Below are positions 33,331 through 43,236 of a DNA stretch of 64,000 bases, piece after piece. The DNA lies in contig JAKUDP010000011.1 of the NCBI GenBank assembly GCA_022570795.1, positions 558,001 through 622,000 of the forward strand, given 5' to 3'. Below the pieces are notes generated by a model that saw only the letters and a list, made by a program, of their open reading frames with translations, did not search any database and was not told the origin of the DNA. Source of the stretch: Sphaerulina vaccinii. Lineage: Eukaryota; Ascomycota; Dothideomycetes; Mycosphaerellales; Mycosphaerellaceae. Positions within the stretch are counted from its first letter, which is position 1, and the number at the start of each line of letters is the position of its first letter. The position numbers and the translations under genes are program-made.

Positions 33331-35282
33331 CCTCCCTCAATTCGAACTGCGGCGCAGCCGCGGTGGTGCCGGACGGCGGTTCACTGTGTTGACAATGGCA
33401 ATGGCAATCACGAGGTGGATCGTATCGAGATAAGAAATGAATATCCGGACAGGAAGGCGCTCCTATTCTGACGTCGACCGCATGTGTTACTGCAGCATTG
33501 GTGTCGCGCTTTCCGGTGTGATTGATTCCAAACGGTTGTTGTGTGATGATTATGCTGTTTCAGGAGTTTCGAGGTCGTTTCTGGCGGGCGGTTGACGCGG
33601 TAATGAGCGTGTTTGTGGTGGTATTACTACGGGTATGTACAGAGAGCGACTGCGGTCGGAGCGGAGTATTGTCGTTGTCGGTGGGGGTGCTGAAGAGCGG
33701 TGGTGGGTGAATGAGTGTGAGTGCAAACGAGTGTCGTGGCCGGTGAGCAACCAGACCGGCGAATACGAGACGATCCTTGGGTGGGAGTGTGTTTGGAGAG
33801 AAGAGTCTCCCAAGAAGGGGCACTGGAATGAGAAACCGACTTCACTTGACGGCCTACTATTGGTTGGTTTCATCAACCAGGTCTCCACCTGGCACCCTTG
33901 CCCGCAATATAACAAGACTACCCAAAAGAGGACCTGTTGCCGCCTACTCTCTCGAATTCGTGTAGTGTTGCATGCTCACCGCCACGTCTAGACTGCCCTC
34001 CCTGCTATCGATACATGTATCCTTCACCTTCAACTTCTACACCAAGACTTGAATTCTTCTGCTGGCAGAGCCTGCTCAAGGCGGCCGTTGTGCCGTGTCC
34101 CCTCATCCAGCGCCTTTGACGCCAAAGGACGTTTCGGTTTCTGCTAGCGGAGAGTTTAGCTCCTGTGCTTCGCTGCAGGAACCCGTCTTTCTTCCCAAGG
34201 CCAGCCAATAGAGATAGCGAACTCTATGCGAGACAGGCATTAGTGCCGCCCGCTCTGAATAGCGTGGGCCAAGATATGGAATCCTTCTCGAAGGCTTGAA
34301 TCAATTGGTTGTGCATTTCATGAGCATCTGCGCTCACGCGAGGACATCATGGCACCCTCTTCCTCGTGATGCTCGCCTTCGTCGTCGATAGATCATCCTC
34401 GATGCAGTGCAACTTCAATTGAAGCAATGTGGCGATTCAAACGTGGCTCAGCAGTTCGAACTACGGTGGCATCCCAGCTCGATCTACAAAATGCAATCTC
34501 CGGTTCCTGAACCAGCCAAGAATCACCACGCGACTCGCAAACATGTGAAGAATCAACGAAGATGACGAATGCTTCGTGGTCCCGCTGCGGCAGAGGCTTT
34601 TCTTTTTCGAACTCTGCTGTGCTGTCGACGGTGAAGAGAATTCGCTTCCGCCGCGTTGCCGGTGCAAAAGAGAGGTTGTTCCTCCATGTTCCACCTTCCG
34701 GCGGAGGACTCCACCGTTCACAAGGAACCCAGAAGCAAGTGGGAACTACTTTCCCGATCCTGGCAACCTTGAAAAACATGCCTGGCAGGTCTCAGCCTGA
34801 GACGTCAAGGCGAATGCCTCAGGAAGAGACTTGAGAATGTCAGCAGGAAGCAGAAGTTCAGATTCCGACATCAGTCTCCAAGGCTGCGATTCTGCAAACC
34901 CAGCCTCCCTCCGAGACCGAGAGCTCCTTCAATCAAGGCCTCAGTCCCACTGCTGCTTAATTCTGTACAATATATTTGACATGAGGTGACGTTGGGCTGA
35001 TCGTTCCTTCCTCAACAACATGCTCTTTCCATGTGGCCCACTACAGGCGAACTTATAGCAAACGCGACATACCCAGTTGGCGGAGGCACTCGCGTCAATC
35101 ACTGTCCTGCAGTCAGTGAAGTGAATGCAGCGGCGGACACTCGTAGGAGTTCAGGTGAAGCACATTGCTCGAACAAGTGAAAAACAATAAATCAAGAACA
35201 TCTGCCACCACTCTACCATGCACTTTGAGAGCTGACACAACACTTACTGCACAACTCCAGGCAATCAGCGCGAGACTCGACA
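33331..35282. other. intergenic, nothing recognised
   Basis: Nearly 2 kb between divergent genes. The minus strand at 33550-33915 is Pro/Ser/Thr/His-coding in three frames, because the DNA is CT-rich, as expected of promoter or 5'-UTR sequence. An ORF pair at 34393-34834 has no recognisable content. Confidence 0.35.
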
Positions 35283-36143
35283 ATGGTCCGCGACAAGTTT
35301 GTAAGCACTACCAAACGTTGCCGACACAACAAGAGCTTCCAGGCAGGATCCCCTAGTACCTGCACCCACTCGAGGCCCGAACACGACTTCATCGAACAAC
35401 TCTCGAGACGCCTTGGTAACTTACACTACGGCCGGAAAGACACTCTTGGGAGGCCACTACGGAATGGCTTCAATGTGTTCGACAGAGCCCTTCTGCAGAG
35501 TGCGCCGTCGTCCACGATCATGTTGCTGGCGAAGCTGTGTTCTGAAACACCTGACACCTCAAGACTGCTGGATTTGCCTGCAGAACTTCGTTTGTCGATC
35601 TATGGGTATGTCATCGAAGACCACTGGCAGCTTCGCCACGGTCGATGTGGCGACTCACCTTGGGGTGGCATGCAATGTTCCGAACGGACTAAGACGAATA
35701 CTGGAAGTCTCCTATCGTACTCGAAATGGCCTGAGCCGCACGCCTTGCATACTTGCAAGCTGATGCGAAAGGAGGGCATGGGAGTCTACCATACATTCTT
35801 GAAAGCCGAGGCCAGCAAGAATATGCCTTCGAAGATGCAAATCCGCTTGTCTTCACACTCTGATTTACCGGAGAGGGACCGTCCTTGGCCCCTGAACTGG
35901 TATGAAAAAAGTCAACTTACTCTGCCTTGGGTGACGACGATGCAGCGAATTTTAATCAAAGAACTGCGGACACTTGAGCACCATGTCCGGGCGAGGAGAG
36001 TGGCTGAACGTGAGAAGCTTCTTGAGACTGTACTCGGCGGCAGGCAAGCCAGAGACGAGCAAAGGCTGTTGGAGAGCAGGAAATCCAGGACTCCGTCAGC
36101 TGCAGACGGTGCACGATATGGCACGCGTCGAAGCCGACCATAG
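35283..36143 (+). CDS. 2EXR/F-box-like protein, 286 aa
   Basis: Single exon from the ATG at 35283. An extended basic N-terminus (about 90 residues) precedes the 2EXR motif SRLLDLPAELRLSIYGYVI (residues 93-111). After it come WPEPHALHTCKLMRKEGMGV, the usual second block in which earlier relatives have a CRQIRREA-type sequence, and a helical Arg/Glu-rich C-terminus (about residues 215-280) likely to form a coiled coil. The tRNA gene lies about 490 bp downstream on the opposite strand. Confidence 0.75.
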   Translation: MVRDKFVSTTKRCRHNKSFQAGSPSTCTHSRPEHDFIEQLSRRLGNLHYGRKDTLGRPLRNGFNVFDRALLQSAPSSTIMLLAKLCSETPDTSRLLDLPAELRLSIYGYVIEDHWQLRHGRCGDSPWGGMQCSERTKTNTGSLLSYSKWPEPHALHTCKLMRKEGMGVYHTFLKAEASKNMPSKMQIRLSSHSDLPERDRPWPLNWYEKSQLTLPWVTTMQRILIKELRTLEHHVRARRVAEREKLLETVLGGRQARDEQRLLESRKSRTPSAADGARYGTRRSRP

Positions 36144-36603
36144 TTCACGTGGAGGAGCCTTAATGAGAAGACTCCTCATCCATTGCTGAGTGGAAGGGCC
36201 AGCTAAGCGTCAGTGTCAGATCAGGCACCTCCTCTCACACGAGTCCTCCCAGTTCTACTGTTATCTCCATCACAGCATAGAACGGAACAGCAAGCATTGT
36301 GGAGCGGCACTGAGCGTGCGCAACAAGGCGAGTTGTCACACAGGGCAGTGTGTAAGTAGAGTCCAGGCACGCTTCGATTGAAGTTTATTGAAATATGGAT
36401 GAGTAGTCTGACTTCATTTCACTATTCCATCACAGCGTAAATACGCCGTCCATGACCACAATCAACGCAAAAGAACATGACTCCAATACAAGTGCACACG
36501 CAGCTAGTCATGGGATGAACACCCTCGAAGTTCGGGCTTTAGAAGTATCTTCATCGCTCCAAAAAGAACGACTTCCTCACTCCGGCCTGAACACCAAAAG
36601 GAC
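36144..36603. other. intergenic, nothing recognised
   Basis: 3' flank of the 2EXR gene and downstream flank of the tRNA gene. Further A-runs on the plus strand (T-runs in the tRNA sense) occur at 36596-36599 and near 36560, possible back-up Pol III terminators. Confidence 0.4.
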
Positions 36604-36607
36604 AAAA
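36604..36607 (-). terminator. RNA polymerase III terminator (T4) of the tRNA-Pro gene
   Basis: First run of four T in the tRNA sense strand, about 28 nt after the mature 3' end. No T4 run occurs inside the gene, including inside the three introns. Confidence 0.6.
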
Positions 36608-36645
36608 GGAATTGTGCCGAAGCACTGTAACAAGGGCGGTATCCC

Positions 36646-36656
36646 GGGATTGAACC
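36646..36656 (-). promoter_or_regulatory. internal B box of the tRNA-Pro gene
   Basis: GGTTCAATCCC, the variant found in tRNA-Pro genes. It lies wholly in the last exon segment, about 170 bp from the A box because of the inserted introns. Confidence 0.75.
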
Positions 36657-36815
36657 GGGGACTGAGGAAGAGTCAGTGAAGCTCAAACCACTCGTCTTTT
36701 TGGATACTGCTTACCCTCTCGCATTATTTGTTCTCAGGGTGAGCCCTAAGCGAGAACTGGTGAGAATGTTAGTCGTGATCGTGTGAGAAGCTTTAGAACT
36801 CTCAACTTACTCATA

Positions 36816-36826
36816 CCACTAGACCA
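36816..36826 (-). promoter_or_regulatory. internal A box of the tRNA-Pro gene
   Basis: TGGTCTAGTGG matches the TRGYNNANNNG consensus. It lies wholly in the first exon segment. Confidence 0.75.
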
Positions 36827-36833
36827 ACACCGC

Positions 36834-37724
36834 GTTGTTTCAAGCTCGAATCTAAAACCAAATATGAGGCTACAAATTTGAGTCCGCACCCCAGTCGCGG
36901 TGCTGAAGGCCTGGATCCCAGAGCATGCTGTTCCGACTCCTCTTCCGGAAGCATACCGATAGTACCGAAGACGTTCCTACTATCATTGACAGTGTTGGAG
37001 TACATCGGGTGTTTGCAAGGCTAGTGTCGTTGAATTTTGCCGAAAAGCTCTTGGCTGCTGACTAGTTTCTGGATCCACTCTGGCTTTCCAGCCTATACTG
37101 GTGTACGCCTTGAGCAGAAAGTACACTGCTTGATGTATGTTACCTTTATGATCCGCCTGAGTATATATGGAGTGATAGCGGACATACTTGGAGCACCTTG
37201 TCCGACGCAAAGGTTGGAAGAGATCATTGTAAGGAGCCACAAAGCACTATTCTGTACGATGCGCCATCTACTTTGCTGAGCCAAAGACTGGTTTGAGACC
37301 TCTCAAGCTGGTCTCGTACAGCCCGACATGAGACTGACACTTTTGTCATGTTGAGTCATGCAGGAGAAGACAGCACGCCCAACCGGAACGTAGTTGCAAA
37401 CATGCTACTTTGCCGGCTTCCTTCACATGTTGTTCCTGGAGCGGCTTGATATTTTGCAAGTCCAGTGGCTGTAAACGCATTCAAGTGCATTTTTCGAGTG
37501 CTGTTATGCAGTGCTTAGGACGCATACCTGCTAAGTGAGAGAGAAGTCGAGCCGCAGTGGGCATGAAAACGGGCGTCAATGAAGGTAACACCTGGCATGA
37601 GAATATAAATGCTTTCCCTCTATCTGCTACTTTCGCAGTGACTGTAAAAGCATGTAACGCCTTGGCAAAGTCTCATAGAAGTAATCGCCAGTATATCGTA
37701 ATGAGAAAAATCTGGTTGGCATCT
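36834..37724. other. intergenic, nothing recognised
   Basis: Upstream flank of the tRNA gene and 3' flank of the SERF-like gene. No feature was supported. Confidence 0.35.
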
Positions 37725-38071
37725 CTACTTCTTTGGGGCAGCGGCCTCAGCAGCCTTCTTGGCTTCAGCTGCGAACATGTTAGAACATCTTCTATATGTA
37801 GGATAAGAGATGAACGTAGTGATATACTCACCAGCAGCCTGCTTCTTCCTCATGATCTCAGCTGCCGACTCCTTGGCCTTTTGCAGCTCAGAGCCAGTCA
37901 TGTTGTTGCCGGATTTCTGTGAAACGGATATCAGCACTTTGGTCCTCAAATGTGCCGAGTCCCAACCAGATATCGTTCAAAGTACAGCAGAACACATATA
38001 ACACATACCTGAGCAGCCAGCTTCGCCTGGTTCTTCTCACGCGCCTTGTCACGCTGATTTCCTCGAGCCAT
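37725..38071 (-). CDS. SERF/4F5-family small protein, 63 aa, three exons
   Basis: Small basic protein of the 4F5/SERF family, whose members modulate amyloid aggregation and bind RNA in animals. The exons are 38009-38071, 37832-37916 and 37725-37768. The start MARGNQRDKAREKNQAKLAAQ matches the family N-terminus exactly in style. The second exon gives KSGNNMTGSELQKAKESAAE followed by IMRKKQAA, and the third a Lys/Ala tail ending APKK. Introns are 92 and 63 bp, with GTATGTG and GTGAGTAT donors. The full length agrees with fungal relatives. Confidence 0.93.
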
Positions 38072-38492
38072 TTCTGCTGTTCTTGGGCTGAAACCTTGCT
38101 TACTTTTCGAAAAGCTGTAACTCGTGTTGCCGCGACGGTGCGATGCTGGAGCTCGCAAAGATCTTCTTGATCCGCGTTCGGAGTATGCTGATCACTGCGG
38201 CTTGTGTGTACTGTCGTTGTTGGCTATGGGAAGGAAACAGGCAAAGGCAAGAGAAGTCCAGAATCCGGGTGCCACTTTTATTTGCGCACGGACTGGTTTT
38301 TGACTGCAGGGATTCTTAGGAGGCAAATCACCAGGAGCAATTCAACTTCCTTCAACTCAAGTCATCAATTTCGATATCGACAAGGGAGTACTGTTGGCAC
38401 GTCGCATTCATCGCCAAGCGATACACTGATCACGACCAACCTGGACGCGCCATATTGGAAAGCCTAGGAAAGCATCCGCCTTCAGCACAAGT
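38072..38492. promoter_or_regulatory. divergent intergenic region
   Basis: Promoter space shared by the SERF-like gene (minus) and a 2EXR gene (plus). Nothing else was seen. Confidence 0.35.
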
Positions 38493-39110
38493 ATGGAGGA
38501 CACTGCACTCCTGCAGCCCAGCCGCCTCCTCAATCTAGCACCAGAACTGCGAAACAGAATCTACGAATATGCTCTCAGCCTCAGTCATGGCTCAGATAAG
38601 CTTGATCTGAACAGATCCTTCCTCAGCTCTAATCGCATGTTCCGCGAACCAGGAATCTTGACTACGTGCCGGCAGATCAGACGAGAAGCGCTCAAGATCT
38701 ACTTCATATCGAACAACTTCGCGATCACAGTCTTCGATTGCGATATTGGCAAGCTCGTGGAATTTGAACTTAGATGTGAGAAGCTCGATGTGGCCAGTGA
38801 GATGAAGGTCTCCATATTGCCAGACACACACGCCGATGATATCAATTGGGAAGCTTTATGGCATTGGGCTCTGTATGTGTACGCTGGTACACGTTGGATC
38901 CCAGCAGAAGGCCCTCATAGTGCGTATAGGAAGCGCGACAGGATTACCACAGCTGTTTTCACTACATTGAGAATCGCGTGGATGATGCAAGATGCGCCAG
39001 TGGACAGAGCGAAAGATGCATTGCGAGCTCATCTGTACTCGTCTTACCGCATGCTGTGTGGTGGCCAAGGGCAGGCAGGCTGGCTCGAGCAGAAGAAAGT
39101 ATTCAAGTAG
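38493..39110 (+). CDS. 2EXR/F-box-like protein, 205 aa
   Basis: Single exon. The N-terminus SRLLNLAPELRNRIYEYALS (residues 10-29) is the 2EXR motif. GILTTCRQIRREALKIYFISN (about residues 54-74) is the second hallmark block of this family. The protein continues with FAITVFDCDIGKLVEFEL and an aromatic helix WEALWHWALYVYAG, and ends in a short basic tail. It is typical in length. A role as a substrate adaptor is presumed from the family. Confidence 0.82.
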   Translation: MEDTALLQPSRLLNLAPELRNRIYEYALSLSHGSDKLDLNRSFLSSNRMFREPGILTTCRQIRREALKIYFISNNFAITVFDCDIGKLVEFELRCEKLDVASEMKVSILPDTHADDINWEALWHWALYVYAGTRWIPAEGPHSAYRKRDRITTAVFTTLRIAWMMQDAPVDRAKDALRAHLYSSYRMLCGGQGQAGWLEQKKVFK

Positions 39111-39598
39111 AACAGACTGGCGCCTACGCACGATCACTTTTCGGCTATGATAATATTCATGCTGTCGCATGCTGCTCTTTGAAGAGAAACCGGGTTCCTC
39201 GCTTGGAGCACAGGACTGGACGCCGATTTCCTCGAGCATACGGCAATGCTGCGACTAAGTATGCTCTACGCATCAGGCCACGTGCATATACCACTACACT
39301 CCGCTGATCATGAACCACTCTCCCCCAGATCTATGCAGCTATACTGGCATAGCAATCCTGCGAGTCTCCAATACGGACCAACCTTCGGGTCCGAGAACAT
39401 TCTTGGCGCCCGATTGGCTCTCATGTAAGGCAGTGACGCAGACCGGACCTGCATTCGATGCGACGACATCAAGATCTCATACTCAAAGGCATGCTATAAG
39501 ATGGCTAGTCGAAGGCTTCATGGTAAGTCCAAGTCGCTACGGAACAACGCTTCTCAACTTCACCTCTCTTCCCAGCACGTCTCAAGCAGCGTATCAAA
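39111..39598. other. intergenic, nothing recognised
   Basis: Spacer before the FAD monooxygenase. Short plus-strand ORFs overlap the monooxygenase start but are not supported. Confidence 0.35.
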
Positions 39599-40912
39599 AT
39601 GCCACAGTCAATCCTCATCATAGGCTCTGGCATAGCAGGTCCACCACTCGCATCATTCCTCTTGCTTTCTCCTGTGTCAGCAACTGAGCTCCCTCATATT
39701 ACGTTACTCGAACGGCGTTCGGAACAAGACCTGTCCAAAGGCCAGAACATTGACATTCGCGGAACTGGAATGAACATCATCCGCAAACTTGGACTTGAAG
39801 CTGCAATCCGAAACGCTTTGACAGGAGAAGAGGGATGTCAATTCGTCGATAGCAAGAGCCGCACATGGGCTAGCTTCGCTGCTGACAAGACCGGCAAGAT
39901 ACAGACAGGAACTAGTGACATCGAAATCTTGAGAGGACGTCTTGGGAAGATTCTGGTTGGAAGATGTCAAGCTTTGAGCGAAGATGTAAAGAAGGCAGGA
40001 GGGAAAGGGGTGGAGTTCTTGTTTGGCGACTATGTCGAGTCGTTCAATGATGGCGAGAAAGGGATCGAAGTAGAGCTCGCCAATTCTCGAAAGAAGAGAA
40101 CCTTTGACATCGTCATTGGCGCAGACGGGCTTCAGAGTCGCACGAGAAAAGTGGTATGGGGTGAAAACGGCGAAGAAGAAAGATTGCACAAGCTTGGCAT
40201 GTATGGCGGGTTCTTTAGCATGCCTGCAGCCAAGTCTGACAGCGAGTGGCGAAGATGGTTCCACACCAGTGGTAGAAGAGGAATCATGGTCCGACCAAGC
40301 GATGAAGCTGATGTGACGACTGTCTTCATGCACGTTATGAATAACAGCGATCGTCGCTTGGAGGATGTGGCACGCAATGGACGCAAAGGTGAAGCAGACC
40401 AGAAGGCTCTTCTCAAGGAATACTTTCAGAATGCAGGCTGGGAGTGCGAGAGAGTGGTCAAGGAGATGGAAGCTTCACATGACTTCTACTACGATATGGT
40501 CGCTCAAGTCAGGATGTCGAAGTTGAGCAAAGGTCGAGTCGTCCTACTTGGCGATGCTGGATACTGTGCTTCTCCAATTTCTGGCATGGGGACAACTTTG
40601 GCACTCAATGGGGCTTACAATCTGGCTGGCGCCTTAATGCAACATCCGAACGATCATGAAGCAGCATTTGCGCACTACGGAAGCAAAATGCGGCCACTTG
40701 TCGATCGGGCTCAAGCATTACCACTCGGAGGGCGAGCTCACTACATCCTCAATCCGGAGACTACCTGGGGCGTACTGATTCTGCACAGAGTGCTTTGGTT
40801 CTTCTCACGGTCTGGGCTGATCATGTTACTAGAGCGCTTTGCTGGGCCGCCTGCGAATGCTGTGCCTGTGCCGGATTATGGCTTCAAGCAAGCATCAGAG
40901 TGGCGAGAGTGA
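39599..40912 (+). CDS. FAD-dependent monooxygenase (aromatic-ring hydroxylase/TetX-like), 437 aa
   Basis: Intronless flavoprotein monooxygenase. The FAD dinucleotide motif is ILIIGSGIAGPPLASFLL at residues 5-22. The DG motif is DIVIGADGLQSRTRK (about 169). The GD motif is GRVVLLGDAGYCASPISGMG (about 310), which contacts the FAD ribityl chain. A C-terminal hydrophobic segment (WGVLILHRVLWFFSRSGLIM) suggests membrane association. Such enzymes hydroxylate small aromatic or polyketide substrates using NAD(P)H, but the substrate cannot be read from sequence. A second FAD enzyme follows 287 bp downstream on the same strand. No backbone synthase is in the window, so a biosynthetic cluster is not supported. 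Confidence 0.9.
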   Translation: MPQSILIIGSGIAGPPLASFLLLSPVSATELPHITLLERRSEQDLSKGQNIDIRGTGMNIIRKLGLEAAIRNALTGEEGCQFVDSKSRTWASFAADKTGKIQTGTSDIEILRGRLGKILVGRCQALSEDVKKAGGKGVEFLFGDYVESFNDGEKGIEVELANSRKKRTFDIVIGADGLQSRTRKVVWGENGEEERLHKLGMYGGFFSMPAAKSDSEWRRWFHTSGRRGIMVRPSDEADVTTVFMHVMNNSDRRLEDVARNGRKGEADQKALLKEYFQNAGWECERVVKEMEASHDFYYDMVAQVRMSKLSKGRVVLLGDAGYCASPISGMGTTLALNGAYNLAGALMQHPNDHEAAFAHYGSKMRPLVDRAQALPLGGRAHYILNPETTWGVLILHRVLWFFSRSGLIMLLERFAGPPANAVPVPDYGFKQASEWRE

Positions 40913-41199
40913 ATATGCAGGAGATCACATGATAAGCACGAGAACGTGGGAGTGTCCATCAGTGCGGGACACAACTTCTTCTCAGTGCAGGACATATAGA
41001 CGATGTATGTTCTCCGCCTGACATACGACAGAATGTCGGCCTTGGTAGATATGACGCTAAGCCATTCATGTAGGTACCTGGAAGGATGACCTTAATGGTG
41101 TCTGGTCGAAGGCCATCTTCAACGACAGCTGAAGCACACAATAACTTCCCATTGACATAAATAGACATCACAACGACATTACCTCCATTAACAGCCAAA

Positions 41200-42934
41200 A
41201 TGCCAGCCTCAAGAGCCGACAGCATGTCTCCGGAAAGAGATGATACTCTACCATTCATATACGATACCATCATCATTGGGGCTGGGCCTTGCGGCTTGGC
41301 CACGGCAGCGAGACTACGAGAGCACACTCCATCGGCAATCTTCACAGATGCAGAACATCACAGATATCACTGGATCCAGAAGCACGCTAGTCAAGCTGCG
41401 ATCAAGAACTCCAAGACTGGCCAGATTCGATCGCCGACGGGCAAGTCTCTGCCAAAGACAAACAGTAGCTCACCTTCGATGCTCGTGCTGGATAGCTCCG
41501 GTGACAGCTGGATGACAAAGTGGAAACGTCTGTTCTCTCTACTTGAGATCAGTCATCTTCGAAGTCCGATGTTCTTTCATCCTGATCCTCATGACCGAGA
41601 TGGACTACTGGCGTACGCACACGCGGCTGGACGCGAGTGCGAATGTATAGAGATTGCAGGTTGTGTAGGAAAAGAGCTGAGCAAGCATCAGATGAAGAAG
41701 CGTCGCAATAATCGAAGGAGTGGCGAGCAGTATGTCCTCCGAGCTTCTACTCAACCACTCCAGTCACGAGCTGATCATATGCAGAGCAAAGCCAACAATC
41801 ACAATCGACGAACGAGACCGCAAAGACTACTACATACCACCCGCAGATCTCTTCCAATCCTACTGCACCTTCATCGCCGAACGTTACGACCTTCAATCAC
41901 CCGACCTCATCCAGCAATCCTCAGTCTCCAGCATCGATTACGACTACGTTCCACAACTCTCCCCACACGACAAGATCTTCACAATCAAAACAAACAACGT
42001 AGTCCACTACTCCCGCACAACAGTGCTAGCAGTAGGTGCAGGCAACGCCCCATCGATTCCAAAGCCCTTTCGACAAAACAACTGCCCATGCGCATGCCAC
42101 GCCTTTCAGCCCCTCGACGATGCCCTCCGAACACGAGTCAAGTCAAAACTCGAAACGAACATCCTAGTAATAGGCGGCGGACTCACCAGCGCGCAAATTT
42201 CTGATCGCGCAATTCGCAAAGGCGCAACAAAAGTCTTCCACATCATGCGAGGACCTCTAAAAATCAAACCTTTCGACGTAGACCTCTCTTGGATGGGTAA
42301 ATTCCGAAACCACGAAAAAGCCTCCTTCTGGTCCGCTGATACCGATGACGAAAGAAGTGAACTCGTAAAATCTGCAAGAGGAGGCGGAAGTATGACTCCA
42401 AGGTTCGCGAAGATCTTGCAAGGACATTGTAATACAGGACGAGTAGCGCTGCATACATTTACGACTGTTAGTGGCTGTCGATATGATCCGATTGAACAGG
42501 TTTGGAGTATCAAAACTGAACCTGTAGTGGAAGCGTTGGAAAGTGCGAAGATCCATTATGTCTACTTCGCAACTGGCGTGACATCAGATTTCGAGACTTT
42601 GCCTTATTTGGAGAAAATGTGCGAGAAGTATCCTGTGGAGAGCTATGATGGTTTGCCAGCTTTGACTGATGATTTGATGTGGAGGGAGGATGTTCCGATG
42701 TTTATGACTGGGAAGTTTGCGGCGTTGAGGTTGGGGCCTGGGGCTGGGAATTTGGAAGGTGCGAGATTGGGGGCTGAGAGGATTGCTTGGGCGTTGCAGG
42801 AGTTTCTGGGGAAAGATGAGGTTGGTGGGGGAGGGGATGTGGAAGATGATGGGGAGATGAAGATTGGAGGGGAGTATAGATTCGCTGCTGGGATTGGGAG
42901 TCGGTTTGAGAGTTTGGTGGAGGTTGAGGGATGA
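41200..42934 (+). CDS. FAD/NAD(P)-binding monooxygenase-like protein, 559 aa
   Basis: Fungal flavoprotein related to the lysine/ornithine N-oxygenase and FMO-like fold. The exons are 41200-41729 and 41785-42934. The 55-bp intron (GTATGT...ATGCAG) is needed to pass from RNNRRSGEQ to AKPTITIDERDRKDYYIPP. The first Rossmann motif is DTIIIGAGPCGLATAARL (residues 22-39). The second is NILVIGGGLTSAQISDRAI. Conserved WMTKWKRLFSLLEISHLRSP matches this fungal group, and the C-terminal GPGAGNLEGARLGAERIAW closes the FAD site. An ATG at 41224 (MSPERDD) is an alternative start. The function is unassigned; it might act on a hydroxylated metabolite made by its neighbour, which is speculation from adjacency. 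Confidence 0.86.
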
Positions 42935-43236
42935 GAGTAGTTCGTCGAGGAATGTCTTTCAGGGAGCAATACTGTCGTACTCCCAGCATCACGTAGAGAT
43001 TGCTCGCTCCTCTTTGCTGAACAGCTAAGCTTCCTAGCAGTACTGCATGTCCTTCCACAAGCTTGATCGAGTGCGCGAGCGATAGGCTTATCTTCTGTAC
43101 AGGATGCTTCTCGTCTCACAGTGCTTCTATGATGAGAGGTTCGTGCTTCCACACTGTCCTGCTCGTGTAACTGCCTTCGTACGCTTCATAGTCAGCGATT
43201 GCAGCAACGAAGAAGGCATTGCGGCTGAGGTACCTT
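42935..43236. other. intergenic between convergent genes, nothing recognised
   Basis: 3' flanks of the FAD enzyme (plus) and the F-box gene (minus). Confidence 0.35.

Larger units (their letters stand above)
36635..36833 (-). tRNA. tRNA-Pro(AGG) with one canonical and two spliceosomal-type introns
   Basis: The exon segments are 36811-36833, 36744-36756 with 36715-36723, and 36635-36661. Joined, they give a 72-nt cloverleaf. The acceptor stem GCGGTGT/ATACCGC has one G-U pair. The D-arm is typical of tRNA-Pro. The anticodon stem is CTCGC/GCGAG with anticodon AGG at 36747-36745. The variable loop is AGGTC, the T-arm CCCGG-TTCAATC-CCGGG is perfect, and the discriminator is C73. A 20-nt intron (36724-36743) sits after nucleotide 37, the normal tRNA position, and contains CCCT able to pair with AGGG. 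Two more insertions do not fit tRNA-endonuclease rules. One is 36757-36810 (54 bp, GTAAGT...GACTAAC...CACCAG) between nt 24 and 25; the other is 36662-36714 (53 bp, GTAAGC...CACTGAC...CCTCAG) in the variable loop. A and B boxes are intact. Confidence 0.9.

Noticed and set aside
33550..33915. Pro/Ser/Thr/His-rich minus-strand ORFs upstream of the SKG6-like gene
   Set aside because: All three frames are open because the strand is CT-rich; typical of promoter or 5'-UTR sequence, with no consistent protein.
41720..41784. Separate gene starting MASSMSSELLL inside the second FAD enzyme
   Set aside because: This start lies in the 55-bp intron; splicing gives one continuous flavoprotein.
39599..42934. 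Secondary-metabolite gene cluster around the two FAD enzymes
   Set aside because: No polyketide synthase, NRPS, terpene cyclase or linked transporter and regulator lies next to them; the neighbours are F-box-like and housekeeping genes.
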